Notes: generated from the sequence alone by a model not told the origin. A stretch of 64,000 nucleotides of DNA from Sneathia sanguinegens (GCF_042033325.1 NZ_CP160095.1); one strand, 5' to 3'. Positions 33,771 to 42,592 are shown, numbered from the stretch's first letter. Translations and numbers: made by a program.

Positions 33771-33798
33771 AAAAAGCTTACAATTGTAAGCTTTTTTT
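33771..33798 (+). terminator. Intrinsic terminator after barrel gene A
   Basis: AAGCTTACAATTGTAAGCTT (33774-33793) is a perfect palindrome followed by a T run and preceded by an A run. It begins just after the stop codon and could act in both directions. Confidence 0.9.
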
Positions 33799-33815
33799 AG
33801 TATTTTCACAATAAT

Positions 33816-33844
33816 TTGACCTTTATTTAATTTTGTTCTATAAT
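33816..33844 (+). promoter_or_regulatory. Promoter of barrel gene B
   Basis: TTGACC (33816-33821), 17-base spacer, TATAAT (33839-33844), nearly identical to the promoter of gene A. The RBS is AAGGAGG. The duplication therefore included the control region. Confidence 0.85.
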
Positions 33845-33872
33845 CCGTTTGTAAATAAGGAGGGAACACAAA

Positions 33873-35222
33873 ATGAAAAGATCATTATTGTTATCAACAT
33901 TACTTTTATCACTGTATTCATTAGCAAGTATAACAAATGGTTCAATAGAATTTTATAATGATAACGAACACAGTTTTTATTCAAAAAAAAATTCATTAAA
34001 AATAACTGATTTAGGACTTAGAACTAATATAACAAAAAATGGACTTACCATTGGTACTAATCTTAAATTTGATGATTTTTATCCTCAAACTAGCGATAAA
34101 GACGATACATTTTCTAATTTTATAAATAATTCAAAAATATATGCAAAATATGAAAAATCTTTCGGAGATACAACAACTTCTTTAAAGATAAGCTTTAATC
34201 CTAATATGACTAAAAATCAAGAAGATAAAAATGTCTTAATTGGTGACATAAAAGTCAAAGGAAAAGTTGAGCTTACTCACAATGACTTAACTGCCGGTTT
34301 CAGTTCTAAGACTGTCTTTCCTTTCAAAAATTGTGGTCAAGACACTTGCCCCAAATATGGTACTAATGTTTTCTCAAAACATGATCTTTATTTAAATGGT
34401 GACACAGAATATATTAAAGATATAGATACAAAATTAGAATTATATAATTCTTATTCAGATACTAGCAATTCTTTAAAATATCTTTGCGCAGCTTTTTCTG
34501 TCTCTTATTCACCAATAGATAATTTGAAATTAGATATTGCTTCTAATTTTAAATATCAATTTAATGACGACCTTGACTTTGAAGATATTTACACTGGTAC
34601 AAAAAGATTTACCGACAAAATAGATGACTACTTAACAAATAACACAGATTTTTGTCTATATCAAAAAGATGCTTCTTATTTTCAATCACACAATTTAGGA
34701 ATTGAATATACTGGCTTAGATAAGTTTAATTTTAAAATTAATAATTATGTAAATCATTTAAAATGCAAAAATGTATATGGCATTAAAAATGCCCTATCAT
34801 ATGGTGATGAATTCAACACAACATATACACCTATAGATAATTTAACACTTACCGCTTATACTCATTTAGGCGGAGTTTCTTTATTGGGTGAATTTCATAA
34901 ACCCTTAAATATTGGCTTATTTGAAATTAATTTAGGTACTAAATATGACTATTATCCTATTGACGAAATTACTTTAAGTCCTAGTTTAAATGTAGCTACC
35001 TATTTTGGTGTTACAAAATCGACTTTTGATTTAGCAAAATTAGCAGCAGCTCCAACTCTAGAGCTTGATCCTAGACTAGAATTTGATTATACTCTTATAA
35101 ATAAATTAAATATAACTGCTAGTGCAGAAACACCAATAACATTCACAATACTTAAAGATAATAAATTTGGTTTTCATGATGCAAATATAAAGACCTCTTT
35201 AGATATTAAATATGAATGGTAA
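33873..35222 (+). CDS. Outer-membrane beta-barrel protein B (paralogue of A)
   Basis: A 449-residue paralogue of gene A with signal peptide MKRSLLLSTLLLSLYSLA and the C-terminal LDIKYEW. It aligns with gene A across its length: GSIEFYNDNEHSFYSKK, SKIYAKYEKSFGDTTTSLKISFNPNM, SYFQSHNLGIEYTGLDKFNFKINNYVNHLK. Differences cluster in short loops (for example FKNCGQDTCPKYGT and STFDLAKLAAAP), which in a barrel would be the exposed turns. Cysteines occur in some loops. A tandem duplication that kept barrel strands and changed loops suggests surface variation (inference). A bidirectional terminator separates it from cutC. Confidence 0.78.
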   Translation: MKRSLLLSTLLLSLYSLASITNGSIEFYNDNEHSFYSKKNSLKITDLGLRTNITKNGLTIGTNLKFDDFYPQTSDKDDTFSNFINNSKIYAKYEKSFGDTTTSLKISFNPNMTKNQEDKNVLIGDIKVKGKVELTHNDLTAGFSSKTVFPFKNCGQDTCPKYGTNVFSKHDLYLNGDTEYIKDIDTKLELYNSYSDTSNSLKYLCAAFSVSYSPIDNLKLDIASNFKYQFNDDLDFEDIYTGTKRFTDKIDDYLTNNTDFCLYQKDASYFQSHNLGIEYTGLDKFNFKINNYVNHLKCKNVYGIKNALSYGDEFNTTYTPIDNLTLTAYTHLGGVSLLGEFHKPLNIGLFEINLGTKYDYYPIDEITLSPSLNVATYFGVTKSTFDLAKLAAAPTLELDPRLEFDYTLINKLNITASAETPITFTILKDNKFGFHDANIKTSLDIKYEW

Positions 35223-35248
35223 AAAAAGCTTACTCCCGTAAGCTTTTT
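35223..35248. terminator. Bidirectional terminator between barrel gene B and cutC
   Basis: AAAAAGCTTAC and GTAAGCTTTTT flank a TCCC loop (35223-35248). A T run on either strand lets it stop both convergent transcripts. Confidence 0.85.
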
Positions 35249-35255
35249 CAATCAA

Positions 35256-35864
35256 TCAAACTATTTTTTTACCATGAAATTCATCACTATTTATTAATTT
35301 TGATAAATTTTCAACATTATCTTTAGTCACTTTTCCAGCAACTACTATTTTCATTTTATTCTTACAAGCTTGTATTAACTCATTCAAAATATCTTTACCT
35401 TCAAATGCAGTATTTTTTGTTCCAGATGTTAATATTCTATCGACACCAAGTTCATATAAGGTATCTACAATTTCCAAAGGATTTGACATTTCATCTATAG
35501 CCTTATGAAATACTATCTTAAGTGGTTTTGCACTTTCACATAAAAGCTTCATATTTTCAATATCAAGACTTTTATCTTTTTTTAAAACTCCAAATACAAC
35601 TGCTTCTACTTTTAAGTCCTTACAAATTTTAATATCTTCTATCATAGCTTTTATTTCTTCTTTTGTATAATTAAAATCTCCACCCCGAGGTCTTATCATA
35701 CAAGCTATTGGTATATCTAATACTTCTTTACAAATTTTAATTGTTCCATATGAAGGTGTTGTACCACCTTCTTCTAAATTATCACAAAGTTCTATTCTAT
35801 TTGCACCTTTTTTCTTTGCTAAAATTGCTTCTTCTATAGACCCAACACAAGCCTCATATATCAT
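35256..35864 (-). CDS. cutC: CutC family protein
   Basis: The 202-residue TIM-barrel protein shows YEACVGSIEEAILAKKKGANRIELCDNLEEGGTTPSYG at the start and MIRPRGGDFNYTKEE (about 56-70), both diagnostic of CutC. The family was linked to copper tolerance in E. coli, but the assignment is disputed and the enzyme activity is not established. Slightly short (family about 210-250), with the C-terminal helix trimmed, but otherwise intact. It is preceded by an alpha/beta hydrolase with a one-base gap, so the two share a transcript from the promoter at 36671. Confidence 0.88.
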   Translation of the reverse strand: MIYEACVGSIEEAILAKKKGANRIELCDNLEEGGTTPSYGTIKICKEVLDIPIACMIRPRGGDFNYTKEEIKAMIEDIKICKDLKVEAVVFGVLKKDKSLDIENMKLLCESAKPLKIVFHKAIDEMSNPLEIVDTLYELGVDRILTSGTKNTAFEGKDILNELIQACKNKMKIVVAGKVTKDNVENLSKLINSDEFHGKKIV

Positions 35865-35865
35865 C

Positions 35866-36642
35866 TTATTTCCCTACTTTCTCTATAAATTCTCTTATAG
35901 TTTTTTCATATAACTCAGGACGTTTTTCATCCATTTCAGAATGTTCTACATTTGGAAATAGAACATATTTTTTAATTTTTCCCTTATATGCATCATATAT
36001 TTTTTTACTATATTTTGGATATACAAAAGTATCAGCTCCACCATGTAAAAATAGTATTGGAATATTTGTGTTATTTATTTTATCACTTACCTTTATACCT
36101 TTTATATCAATTTTTAAATGTGCAAAAGCAACCATTCTTGCTAAAGGTAGAATTGGAAAAGCTGGCAAATTAAATCTTTTCTTTAATTCAGTTTTGAAAA
36201 CTGAATATATATCATCATAAGGTGAATCTACTATTAACATTTTAACATTCTTAGGAAAATCTTCTTCTACTGCAGCTTGTAAAACCGTTGCAGCTCCCAT
36301 CGACATTCCATATAGGACAATATCCTTATCCTTATATTCTTTTAAAATATCAATTAAAACTCTTTTTTCTTTTTTTCCAAAAGTATAATATTTGCTTTGA
36401 TTGTCTATCATTAAAATAGAATAATTCATTTTCATAAATAGATCTTTTTCATTTTCCATTCTTTTTGCATCAGATTTATATCCATGTAAAATAACAGCTA
36501 ATTTTTTATCATCCCTTTTTATATACTCCACATTTATTCCTTTAGCAACCTTATTAACCATAGCATAATTAAAGAAATATTCACCTATTGCAGCTAATAT
36601 TATTACTATAACTACTGTTGCTATTAAAATTTTCTTTTTCAT
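35866..36642 (-). CDS. Membrane-anchored alpha/beta hydrolase
   Basis: A 258-residue protein with an N-terminal membrane segment (KILIATVVIVIILAAIGEYFF) and an alpha/beta hydrolase domain. The nucleophile elbow is GMSMGAA (Ser about 119), after LAVILHGYKSDAKRM (oxyanion region). Asp in LIVDSPYDD and the distal GGADTFVYPKYS with NVEHSEM (Asp and His) complete a Ser-Asp-His triad. The substrate is unknown; an esterase, lipase or peptidase facing the periplasm is likely from the anchor (inference). It lies one base before cutC. Confidence 0.82.
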   Translation of the reverse strand: MKKKILIATVVIVIILAAIGEYFFNYAMVNKVAKGINVEYIKRDDKKLAVILHGYKSDAKRMENEKDLFMKMNYSILMIDNQSKYYTFGKKEKRVLIDILKEYKDKDIVLYGMSMGAATVLQAAVEEDFPKNVKMLIVDSPYDDIYSVFKTELKKRFNLPAFPILPLARMVAFAHLKIDIKGIKVSDKINNTNIPILFLHGGADTFVYPKYSKKIYDAYKGKIKKYVLFPNVEHSEMDEKRPELYEKTIREFIEKVGK

Positions 36643-36670
36643 ATATCCCCTTTCAATTATTTTTTAATTT

Positions 36671-36679
36671 ATTATATCA
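36671..36679 (-). promoter_or_regulatory. Extended -10 promoter of the hydrolase-cutC operon
   Basis: On the minus strand TGATATAAT (TATAAT at 36671-36676) lies about 29 bases upstream of the hydrolase start. The same extended -10 recurs before polA and before coiled-coil barrel copy 3. Confidence 0.65.
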
Positions 36680-36710
36680 AAATTTTATTAAAATTGTAAA
36701 TTATATTCAC

Positions 36711-36739
36711 TTTACATTTATTTGAATATGTGCTATCAT
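36711..36739 (+). promoter_or_regulatory. Promoter of rpmE2
   Basis: TTTACA (36711-36716), 17-base spacer, TATCAT (36734-36739), 33 bases upstream of the start codon, with an AAAGGAG ribosome binding site. It diverges from the hydrolase promoter. Confidence 0.75.
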
Positions 36740-36772
36740 TATATGAATAATGAATGAAAGGAGTTTCCACAA

Positions 36773-37012
36773 ATGAAAAAAGGTTTACACCCTGAATACA
36801 GATTAGTTGTATTTGAAGACACAAGTAATGGATATATGTTTTTAGGAAAATCTACTAAAAATACTAAAGAAACTATTATGTTCGAAGGTGCAGAATATCC
36901 AGTTATTAAGGTGGCTATAAGCTCAACTTCACATCCGTTCTACACAGGAAAATCAAAATTTGTTGATGAAACTGGAAGAGTTGATAAGTTTAAGAAAAAA
37001 TACAATTTATAA
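36773..37012 (+). CDS. rpmE2: 50S ribosomal protein L31, type B
   Basis: The 79-residue protein (MKKGLHPEYRLVVFEDTSNGYMF...) is a type B L31: it keeps the YPVIKVAISSTSHPFYTGKSKFVDETGRVDKFKKKY core but lacks the zinc-binding cysteines of type A. Type B copies are often the zinc-independent version, induced under zinc starvation in other bacteria; here no Zur box is evident, so it may simply be the only copy. L31 forms an intersubunit bridge. It has its own promoter and terminator. Confidence 0.95.
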   Translation: MKKGLHPEYRLVVFEDTSNGYMFLGKSTKNTKETIMFEGAEYPVIKVAISSTSHPFYTGKSKFVDETGRVDKFKKKYNL

Positions 37013-37017
37013 TTCTC

Positions 37018-37043
37018 GCAGAGTTGTTGCTCTGCTTTTTTTT
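37018..37043 (+). terminator. Intrinsic terminator after rpmE2
   Basis: GCAGAG (37018-37023) and CTCTGC (37030-37035) form a six-pair stem with a TTGTTG loop, followed by eight T. Confidence 0.9.
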
Positions 37044-37065
37044 GAAATTTTAGGAGGTATATATT

Positions 37066-37689
37066 ATGGCTATTTTTGAATTTAACCACCCACTTATTGC
37101 ACACAAATTAACTAATTTAAGAAACAAGGAAACTGACACAAAACTTTTCAGAGAAAGCTTATACGAAATTGCAGCACTTATGGTTTATGAAGCTACAAAG
37201 GATTTACCATTAAAAGAAATAGAAATTACTACACCAATTATGACTACAACTACAAAAGTATTAGCAAAACCAGTTACAATTGTTCCAATATTAAGAGCTG
37301 GTCTTGGCATGGTAGATGCTCTACTTGATTTAATCCCTAATGCAAAAGTTGGACATTTAGGTGTGTATAGAAATGAAGAAACTTTTAAACCTGTTTACTA
37401 CTATGCAAAAATGCCTACAAATGTTGTGGAAAGTAAGGTTATTATAACAGACCCTATGCTTGCAACAGGTGGTTCTATAATCTACACAATAGATTATTTA
37501 AAATCACTTGGTGTTAAAGATATTACAGTAATGTGTATAATAGCTGCTCCAGAAGGACTAAAAGCTGTTACTGAAAAACATCCAGATGTAAATATTTATG
37601 TTTCAGCAATAGATAAAGGTTTGAATGAACATGCCTATATTTATCCTGGTTTAGGAGATGCTGGAGATAGAATTTTTGGAACAAAATAA
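37066..37689 (+). CDS. upp: Uracil phosphoribosyltransferase
   Basis: A 207-residue enzyme that converts uracil and PRPP to UMP in pyrimidine salvage. It shows the family pattern: VPILRAGLGMVDALLDLIP (about 77-95), YRNEETFKPVYYYAKMP, the PRPP loop TDPMLATGGS (about 131-140) and the C-terminal YIYPGLGDAGDRIFGTK. It is full length. AGGAGG precedes the start. It lies between rpmE2 and the tsaE operon; a terminator upstream and an extended -10 after it suggest that it is largely its own unit. Confidence 0.97.
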   Translation: MAIFEFNHPLIAHKLTNLRNKETDTKLFRESLYEIAALMVYEATKDLPLKEIEITTPIMTTTTKVLAKPVTIVPILRAGLGMVDALLDLIPNAKVGHLGVYRNEETFKPVYYYAKMPTNVVESKVIITDPMLATGGSIIYTIDYLKSLGVKDITVMCIIAAPEGLKAVTEKHPDVNIYVSAIDKGLNEHAYIYPGLGDAGDRIFGTK

Positions 37690-37695
37690 AAAAAA

Positions 37696-37710
37696 TTATG
37701 GTATAATACA
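37696..37710 (+). promoter_or_regulatory. Extended -10 promoter of the tsaE-tsaB-ftsY-pta-ackA operon
   Basis: TATGGTATAATAC (37697-37709) has TGG directly before TATAAT, an extended -10, about 15 bases before the tsaE start. No clear -35 is seen. The genes to 42584 then run with gaps of at most 12 bases. Confidence 0.6.
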
Positions 37711-37722
37711 ATAGAGGATAAT

Positions 37723-38205
37723 ATGAAAATAGAAAATAAGAAACTTAATTTTGAACAAATAAATGAAATTATTACTCATATTGCTAAATTAATATCAAAA
37801 AATAAAGAAAAAAGTATTTGTATAGGTCTTGTAGGAGACTTAGGTACTGGTAAAACTACATTCGCCAAGAAACTGTTAAAGGATCTTGGCGTTTGCCAAC
37901 CAGTGAAAAGTCCAACTTTTACTTTTTTAATTGAGTATTTCACAAAAGATATTGATATAGCACATTTTGATGTATATAGAATTAATAATGAAGAAAGCCT
38001 TTATGACATTGGGTATTTTGACTACATTGATGCTCCAGGTTTAATTTTGATAGAATGGGCAGATTTAATTAAAAATAGTCTACCTGATAATTGTCTTTTC
38101 TTTGAAATAAAACATGATAGTTTAAATACAAGATATATTTCTATATACACAATGAAAGATGGTGAAAAAAATTATGTTGACCTTTACAATTACAACTTCG
38201 ACTAA
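37723..38205 (+). CDS. tsaE: tRNA t6A synthesis ATPase TsaE
   Basis: The 160-residue P-loop protein has Walker A GDLGTGKTTFAK (about 41-52), the KSPTFTFLIEY motif and the DVYRI and LIEWADL segments characteristic of TsaE (YjeE). With TsaB and TsaD it makes the universal t6A37 modification of ANN-decoding tRNAs. It overlaps the start of tsaB by 32 bases, a common arrangement. The 5' leader is short. TsaD is not in the window. Confidence 0.94.
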   Translation: MKIENKKLNFEQINEIITHIAKLISKNKEKSICIGLVGDLGTGKTTFAKKLLKDLGVCQPVKSPTFTFLIEYFTKDIDIAHFDVYRINNEESLYDIGYFDYIDAPGLILIEWADLIKNSLPDNCLFFEIKHDSLNTRYISIYTMKDGEKNYVDLYNYNFD

Positions 38206-38845
38206 ACTTGCAAGTATGAGCTTATTTAAAGATGACCTTTTATTAGGAAATATAACTATAAATGTAAAAAGAACTCATTCTATAAATATTTTAAGTCAAG
38301 TTAAAAGTCTTTTTGATTGGGCAGATGAAAAAATATCTAATGTAACTCACGTAATAATATCAAAAGGTCCTGGTTCTTTTACTGGAATAAGAATTGCTAT
38401 GGCTCTAATTAAGGGAATTTTTGCCCTAGATAAAGATGTTGAAATTTATAGTGTCTCTGAATTAGATGCAATATATTACAATGTGAAAAACTTGGGAGAT
38501 ATAATAGTTTCTGGTATTGATTTAAGAAAAGGAAAAATTTACTATAATATCCATACAGACCAGGTAAAAACAACTAATGATAGTATTGGAAATATATATG
38601 AACTAATTAAAAATTTTGAAAATTCAGGTAAATCACTTGTTTTTGCAGGAGATATAGCATATAACTATAGAGATGAAATAAATAAATTAAATCATTGTAA
38701 ATTAAGTTATCATAAGCTTCTAGTAGATTCAAAAATTTTTTACGATATGTTCAAAGAAGGTTTGGCTACAAAAGAAGATATTTCTACCTTAGCTCCATAC
38801 TATCTTGAAAAATCTCAAGCAGAAAAAGAATATAAAGGAGAATAA
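38174..38845 (+). CDS. tsaB: tRNA t6A synthesis protein TsaB
   Basis: A 223-residue ASKHA-fold protein: MLTFTITTSTKLASMSLFKDD (N-terminal phosphate-like loop), HVIISKGPGSFTGIRIAMALIKGI (about 56-79, the classical TsaB motif) and a short C-terminal lobe. TsaB has no catalysis itself; it binds TsaD and TsaE. I prefer the ATG at 38174; an in-frame ATG at 38159 would add five residues. Either start overlaps tsaE. Gene order tsaE-tsaB-ftsY is compact, with two bases before ftsY. Confidence 0.92.
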   Translation: MLTFTITTSTKLASMSLFKDDLLLGNITINVKRTHSINILSQVKSLFDWADEKISNVTHVIISKGPGSFTGIRIAMALIKGIFALDKDVEIYSVSELDAIYYNVKNLGDIIVSGIDLRKGKIYYNIHTDQVKTTNDSIGNIYELIKNFENSGKSLVFAGDIAYNYRDEINKLNHCKLSYHKLLVDSKIFYDMFKEGLATKEDISTLAPYYLEKSQAEKEYKGE

Positions 38846-38847
38846 AT

Positions 38848-39726
38848 ATGTCCCTATTAAAACCAAAAAAAGGCTTTTTTTCTAAATTAAAGGAATTTTT
38901 CATGGGTCAGAGTATAAGCGATGATCTTTATGATAATTTAGAAGAACTATTAATTCAATCTGATATAGGTATTAAGACTACAACAAATATTATAGAAGAA
39001 TTATCAAAGTATAAGTATAAAGAATCTAGTGAAATATATAATAAGCTAGAAGAAATACTTATAGAAAAGTTAAATATATTCAATAATAATAGCCTTAATA
39101 TTGAAAGAAATAAAAAAAATATTCTTTTAATAGTAGGTGTTAATGGAGTTGGAAAGACTACATCTATAGGTAAAATTGCAAATATGTTAAAAAATAAAAA
39201 TTATTCAGTAGTTATAGGTGCAGCTGATACTTTTCGTGCTGCTGCTATAGAACAACTAGAAGAGTGGGGAGAAAGAACTAATACTCGTGTTATTTCACAA
39301 AGAAAGGGAACTGATCCAGCAGCTGTTGTTTTTGATACGATTAACTATCTGAATGCCGAAAATATAGAAGTAGGAATAATTGATACTGCTGGTCGTTTAC
39401 ATAATAAAAAAGGCTTAATGGATGAACTAGCAAAAATTAAAAAAATTATAGAAACTAAAACTACTAATGCAAATATTGAAACTTTATTAGTAATTGATGC
39501 AACAACAGGACAAAATGGCTTGGAACAAGCAAGAATCTTTAATGAGATAACAGCAATATCTGGCATTATTCTAACTAAATATGATGGTACTGCTAAAGGA
39601 GGAATAATTTTCCCTATAATCGACGAAATTAAAAAACCAGTAAAATTCATCGGTGTAGGTGAAGGCATCAATGATCTTAAGATTTTTGATGCAAAAGAAT
39701 TTGTAAAAGAAATTTTTAATAAATAA
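38848..39726 (+). CDS. ftsY: Signal recognition particle receptor FtsY (minimal NG form)
   Basis: A 292-residue SRP-type GTPase. The N helices (to about 90) lead to the G domain with GVNGVGKTTS (about 97-106), ADTFRAAA, DTAGRLHNKKG, TKYDGTAKGG and GVGEGINDL. The acidic A domain found in E. coli FtsY is missing, which is common outside proteobacteria; membrane attachment would then use the N-terminal helix. It docks Ffh-bound ribosomes at the membrane. RBS AAAGGAG. It sits between tsaB and pta in one operon; there is no functional link that I know of. Confidence 0.95.
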   Translation: MSLLKPKKGFFSKLKEFFMGQSISDDLYDNLEELLIQSDIGIKTTTNIIEELSKYKYKESSEIYNKLEEILIEKLNIFNNNSLNIERNKKNILLIVGVNGVGKTTSIGKIANMLKNKNYSVVIGAADTFRAAAIEQLEEWGERTNTRVISQRKGTDPAAVVFDTINYLNAENIEVGIIDTAGRLHNKKGLMDELAKIKKIIETKTTNANIETLLVIDATTGQNGLEQARIFNEITAISGIILTKYDGTAKGGIIFPIIDEIKKPVKFIGVGEGINDLKIFDAKEFVKEIFNK

Positions 39727-39738
39727 GGGGAGAATAAA

Positions 39739-40743
39739 ATGTCTAAGAATTTAATTGAAGAAATTAAAGAACAAGTAAAATCAGACAAAAAAAATATTGT
39801 GTTGCCTGAATCTGAAGATGAAAGAGTTTTAAGAGCTGCCGCAAAAATTTATGAAGAAAATTTTGCCTCAGTTACATTACTTGGCTCTAAGGAGCAAATT
39901 GAAAAAGATGCAAAGAAATATAATTTAAATTTAGGAGATACTAAGATAATAGATCCTAAAAATTTTGAAAATATTGATGACTTTGCTACTGAATATGCTG
40001 CTTTAAGAGCTAAAAAAGGAATGACTTTCGAACAAGCTCGTGAAATTATGCTAAAAGATCCTAGATTTTTTGGTGCTATGTTAGTTAGAAAAGGTTATGC
40101 TGATGGTATGGTTGCTGGTTCAATATCTCCAACTGCATCAGTTTTAAGAGCCGCTATACAAGTAATAGGTACAAAAAAAGGTCTTAAGACTGTTTCAAGT
40201 GCTTTTGTTATGTTGTTGAATAATGACACTTATGGAGAAAATGGTACTTTGATATTCTCAGATTGTGCTGTTATTCCTGAACCAACAGCTGAACAAATAG
40301 CTGATATAGCTATTTCAGCCGTTGAAACTGCTACAACTGTAGGTAGATTAAAAGACCCTAAAGTTGCCTTATTAACATACTCAACAAAGGGTAGTGCTGA
40401 AGGTGAAACTGTTACAAAAATGAGAGATGCAAAGAAATTATTAGAACAAAGAAATGTTTCTTTTGCCTTTGATGGTGAATTACAATTTGATGCTGCCGTT
40501 GTTCCTAGTGTTGCAGAATTAAAAGCAAAAGGTTCTAATGTTGCTGGTCATGCAAATATTATGATTTTCCCTAACTTATCAGCTGGAAATATTGGTTATA
40601 AGTTAGTACAAAGACTTGCTGGTGCACAAGCTTTAGGTCCATTCATACAAGGTCTTGCAAAACCTGTACACGATTTATCAAGAGGTTGTAGTGTAGAAGA
40701 TATAGTCAGTGTAGTAGCAGTTGCTGCTAGCCAATCAAAATAA
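39739..40743 (+). CDS. pta: Phosphate acetyltransferase
   Basis: The 334-residue short-form Pta converts acetyl-CoA and phosphate to acetyl phosphate. It has the family segments VLPESEDERVLRAA (near 22-35), MVAGSISPTASVLRAAIQVIGTKKG and FPNLSAGNIGYKLVQRLAG. There is no N-terminal regulatory extension, so this is the catalytic-only type seen in anaerobes. It lies 12 bases before ackA, and together they give the ATP-yielding acetate pathway. GGGGAG precedes the start. Confidence 0.97.
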   Translation: MSKNLIEEIKEQVKSDKKNIVLPESEDERVLRAAAKIYEENFASVTLLGSKEQIEKDAKKYNLNLGDTKIIDPKNFENIDDFATEYAALRAKKGMTFEQAREIMLKDPRFFGAMLVRKGYADGMVAGSISPTASVLRAAIQVIGTKKGLKTVSSAFVMLLNNDTYGENGTLIFSDCAVIPEPTAEQIADIAISAVETATTVGRLKDPKVALLTYSTKGSAEGETVTKMRDAKKLLEQRNVSFAFDGELQFDAAVVPSVAELKAKGSNVAGHANIMIFPNLSAGNIGYKLVQRLAGAQALGPFIQGLAKPVHDLSRGCSVEDIVSVVAVAASQSK

Positions 40744-40755
40744 GGGAGAAAACAA

Positions 40756-41952
40756 ATGAAAATCTTAGTTATTAATAGTGGTAGCTCATCACTTAAATTT
40801 GAGTTAATTAATACAGATACACAAAAAACTTATGCAAAAGGTATTTGTGAAAGAATAGGTCTTAGCAATCAAATTTTTACTTATAAGAACTTAGTTACAG
40901 GTTATAAAGAAATTGAAAAACCAATATCTATGCCAACACATAAGGTTGCCATTGAAGTTGTAATAGAAAAATTACAAGATAAAGAAAATGGTGTTATTAA
41001 ATCTATGGAAGAAGTTGATGCTATAGGTCATAGAGCTGTTCATGGTGGAGAATATTTCAAAGATTCTGCCCTTGTTACTGATGATGTAATAGAAAAAATA
41101 GAAAGCGTTTCAGATTTAGCACCTTTACATAATCCAGCAAATATTATGGGAATAAAAGTTTTAAAGGCTCTTTTACCTAACAAACCTCAAGTTGTAGTAT
41201 TCGATACAGCATTCCATCAAACTATGCCTGATTATGCATATAGATATCCAGTACCTGCTGAAGACTATAAAGAATTAATGATAAGAAAATATGGTTTCCA
41301 TGGTACTTCACATAAATTCGTTAGTCAAACAGTTGCTAAATTATTAAATAAAAAAGATTCAAAAATCATTGTTTGTCATTTAGGAAATGGAGCTTCTATT
41401 TCTGCCGTTAAAAATGGTAAAGTAATCGATACATCTATGGGTCTAACTCCATTAGCTGGTGTTATGATGGGTACTAGATGTGGTGATATTGATCCAGCTG
41501 TTCCTTTGTACTTAATGCAAAAAAGACATATGACAGCTGAAGAAGTTGATAAAAGATTAAATAAACAATCTGGTTTCTTAGGTATTTTTGGAAAGAGTTC
41601 AGACTTTAGAGATATACAAGATGCAATGGCTAAAGGTGACGAAGATGCTAGACTTGCCTATGATATGTTCTGCTATAGAGTAAGAAATTATATAGGTGCC
41701 TATATTGTAGCTCTTGGTGGTGTAGATGCTATTGCCTTTACTGGTGGTATAGGAGAAAATGCTGCAAAGGCTCGTGAAGGTATTTGTAAGAATTTGGAAT
41801 TTTTAGGTATAGAACTAGACTATGAAAAGAATAAAGAAAGAATTCCAGGATCTGTAGATTATTCAAAACCTACTTCAAAAGTTAAGATTTATAAGATAGA
41901 AACTGCTGAAGAATTAATGATAGCTCAAGATACTGCTAGATTGGTTAAATAA
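40756..41952 (+). CDS. ackA: Acetate kinase
   Basis: A full-length (398-residue) acetate kinase: LVINSGSSSLKFEL (3-16), GHRAVHGGEYF, GFHGTSHKFVSQ, HLGNGASISAVKNGKVIDTSMG, and TGGIGENA near the end. It makes acetate and ATP from acetyl phosphate and ADP. It shares one base with the next gene. The pair pta-ackA identifies acetate as a fermentation product. No anomaly seen. Confidence 0.98.
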   Translation: MKILVINSGSSSLKFELINTDTQKTYAKGICERIGLSNQIFTYKNLVTGYKEIEKPISMPTHKVAIEVVIEKLQDKENGVIKSMEEVDAIGHRAVHGGEYFKDSALVTDDVIEKIESVSDLAPLHNPANIMGIKVLKALLPNKPQVVVFDTAFHQTMPDYAYRYPVPAEDYKELMIRKYGFHGTSHKFVSQTVAKLLNKKDSKIIVCHLGNGASISAVKNGKVIDTSMGLTPLAGVMMGTRCGDIDPAVPLYLMQKRHMTAEEVDKRLNKQSGFLGIFGKSSDFRDIQDAMAKGDEDARLAYDMFCYRVRNYIGAYIVALGGVDAIAFTGGIGENAAKAREGICKNLEFLGIELDYEKNKERIPGSVDYSKPTSKVKIYKIETAEELMIAQDTARLVK

Positions 41953-42584
41953 TGGGTATATTTAGTAAAGAATATATTTTGGCATTAGGTCTAAGCTTTA
42001 TTATTACATGTTTTCTTTTATTAATGGGCTTTATAATTAAAAATAGAAAAAAATATTCTAATTTTTTAGCTTTCATTTTAATAATACAGAAAATTGTTGA
42101 GCTTACTTTGTTAGTATTAATGGAAAATAGAAATTTATTAACCAATTTTTCTTTAGTTACTTTATTTATATTTATTTGTAGTTTGCTTTATTTATTAACA
42201 AATAATAAATTGATTTATAATATTATTTATCATTTTATGTATATAATAATATTAATTTTACTATTCCATGTTGGTTATTATACAAAGCCTTTTTATCTAT
42301 ATGTGAAGACTTTGGGTTATTTCTTAATTTTACTAACAATTATTTCTGGAAATTTCTTTCAAAGACAAAGAATATACTTTAGTGGCTATGTAGCTAGTAT
42401 TTTATCCTTCTTTGTTCTTGTAATTTTATCTGGAATTTTAAATAAAAGCTTTGGTCTAAATAACCTTTATTTGGTAAGTTATTTATTGCAAGCATTTACA
42501 ATATTTAATTATCATATTTATGTAATAATATTAATGATATTGAATTTAATAGGAATTACATTCCTATATTTACTAAAAAAATAA
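41952..42584 (+). CDS. Integral membrane protein, unrecognised
   Basis: A 210-residue very hydrophobic protein with about six or seven membrane segments separated by short Lys/Asn-rich loops. It has no signal peptide or catalytic motif. The layout (SLVTLFIFICSLLYLLTNNKLIYNII near 47-72) recalls the small YwaF/TIGR02206 membrane family, but the match is weak and I do not assign a function. It starts on the last base of ackA. A bidirectional terminator follows. Its place after pta-ackA could suggest a link to acetate transport, but this is conjecture. Confidence 0.6.
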   Translation: MGIFSKEYILALGLSFIITCFLLLMGFIIKNRKKYSNFLAFILIIQKIVELTLLVLMENRNLLTNFSLVTLFIFICSLLYLLTNNKLIYNIIYHFMYIIILILLFHVGYYTKPFYLYVKTLGYFLILLTIISGNFFQRQRIYFSGYVASILSFFVLVILSGILNKSFGLNNLYLVSYLLQAFTIFNYHIYVIILMILNLIGITFLYLLKK

Positions 42585-42592
42585 ATAATACA

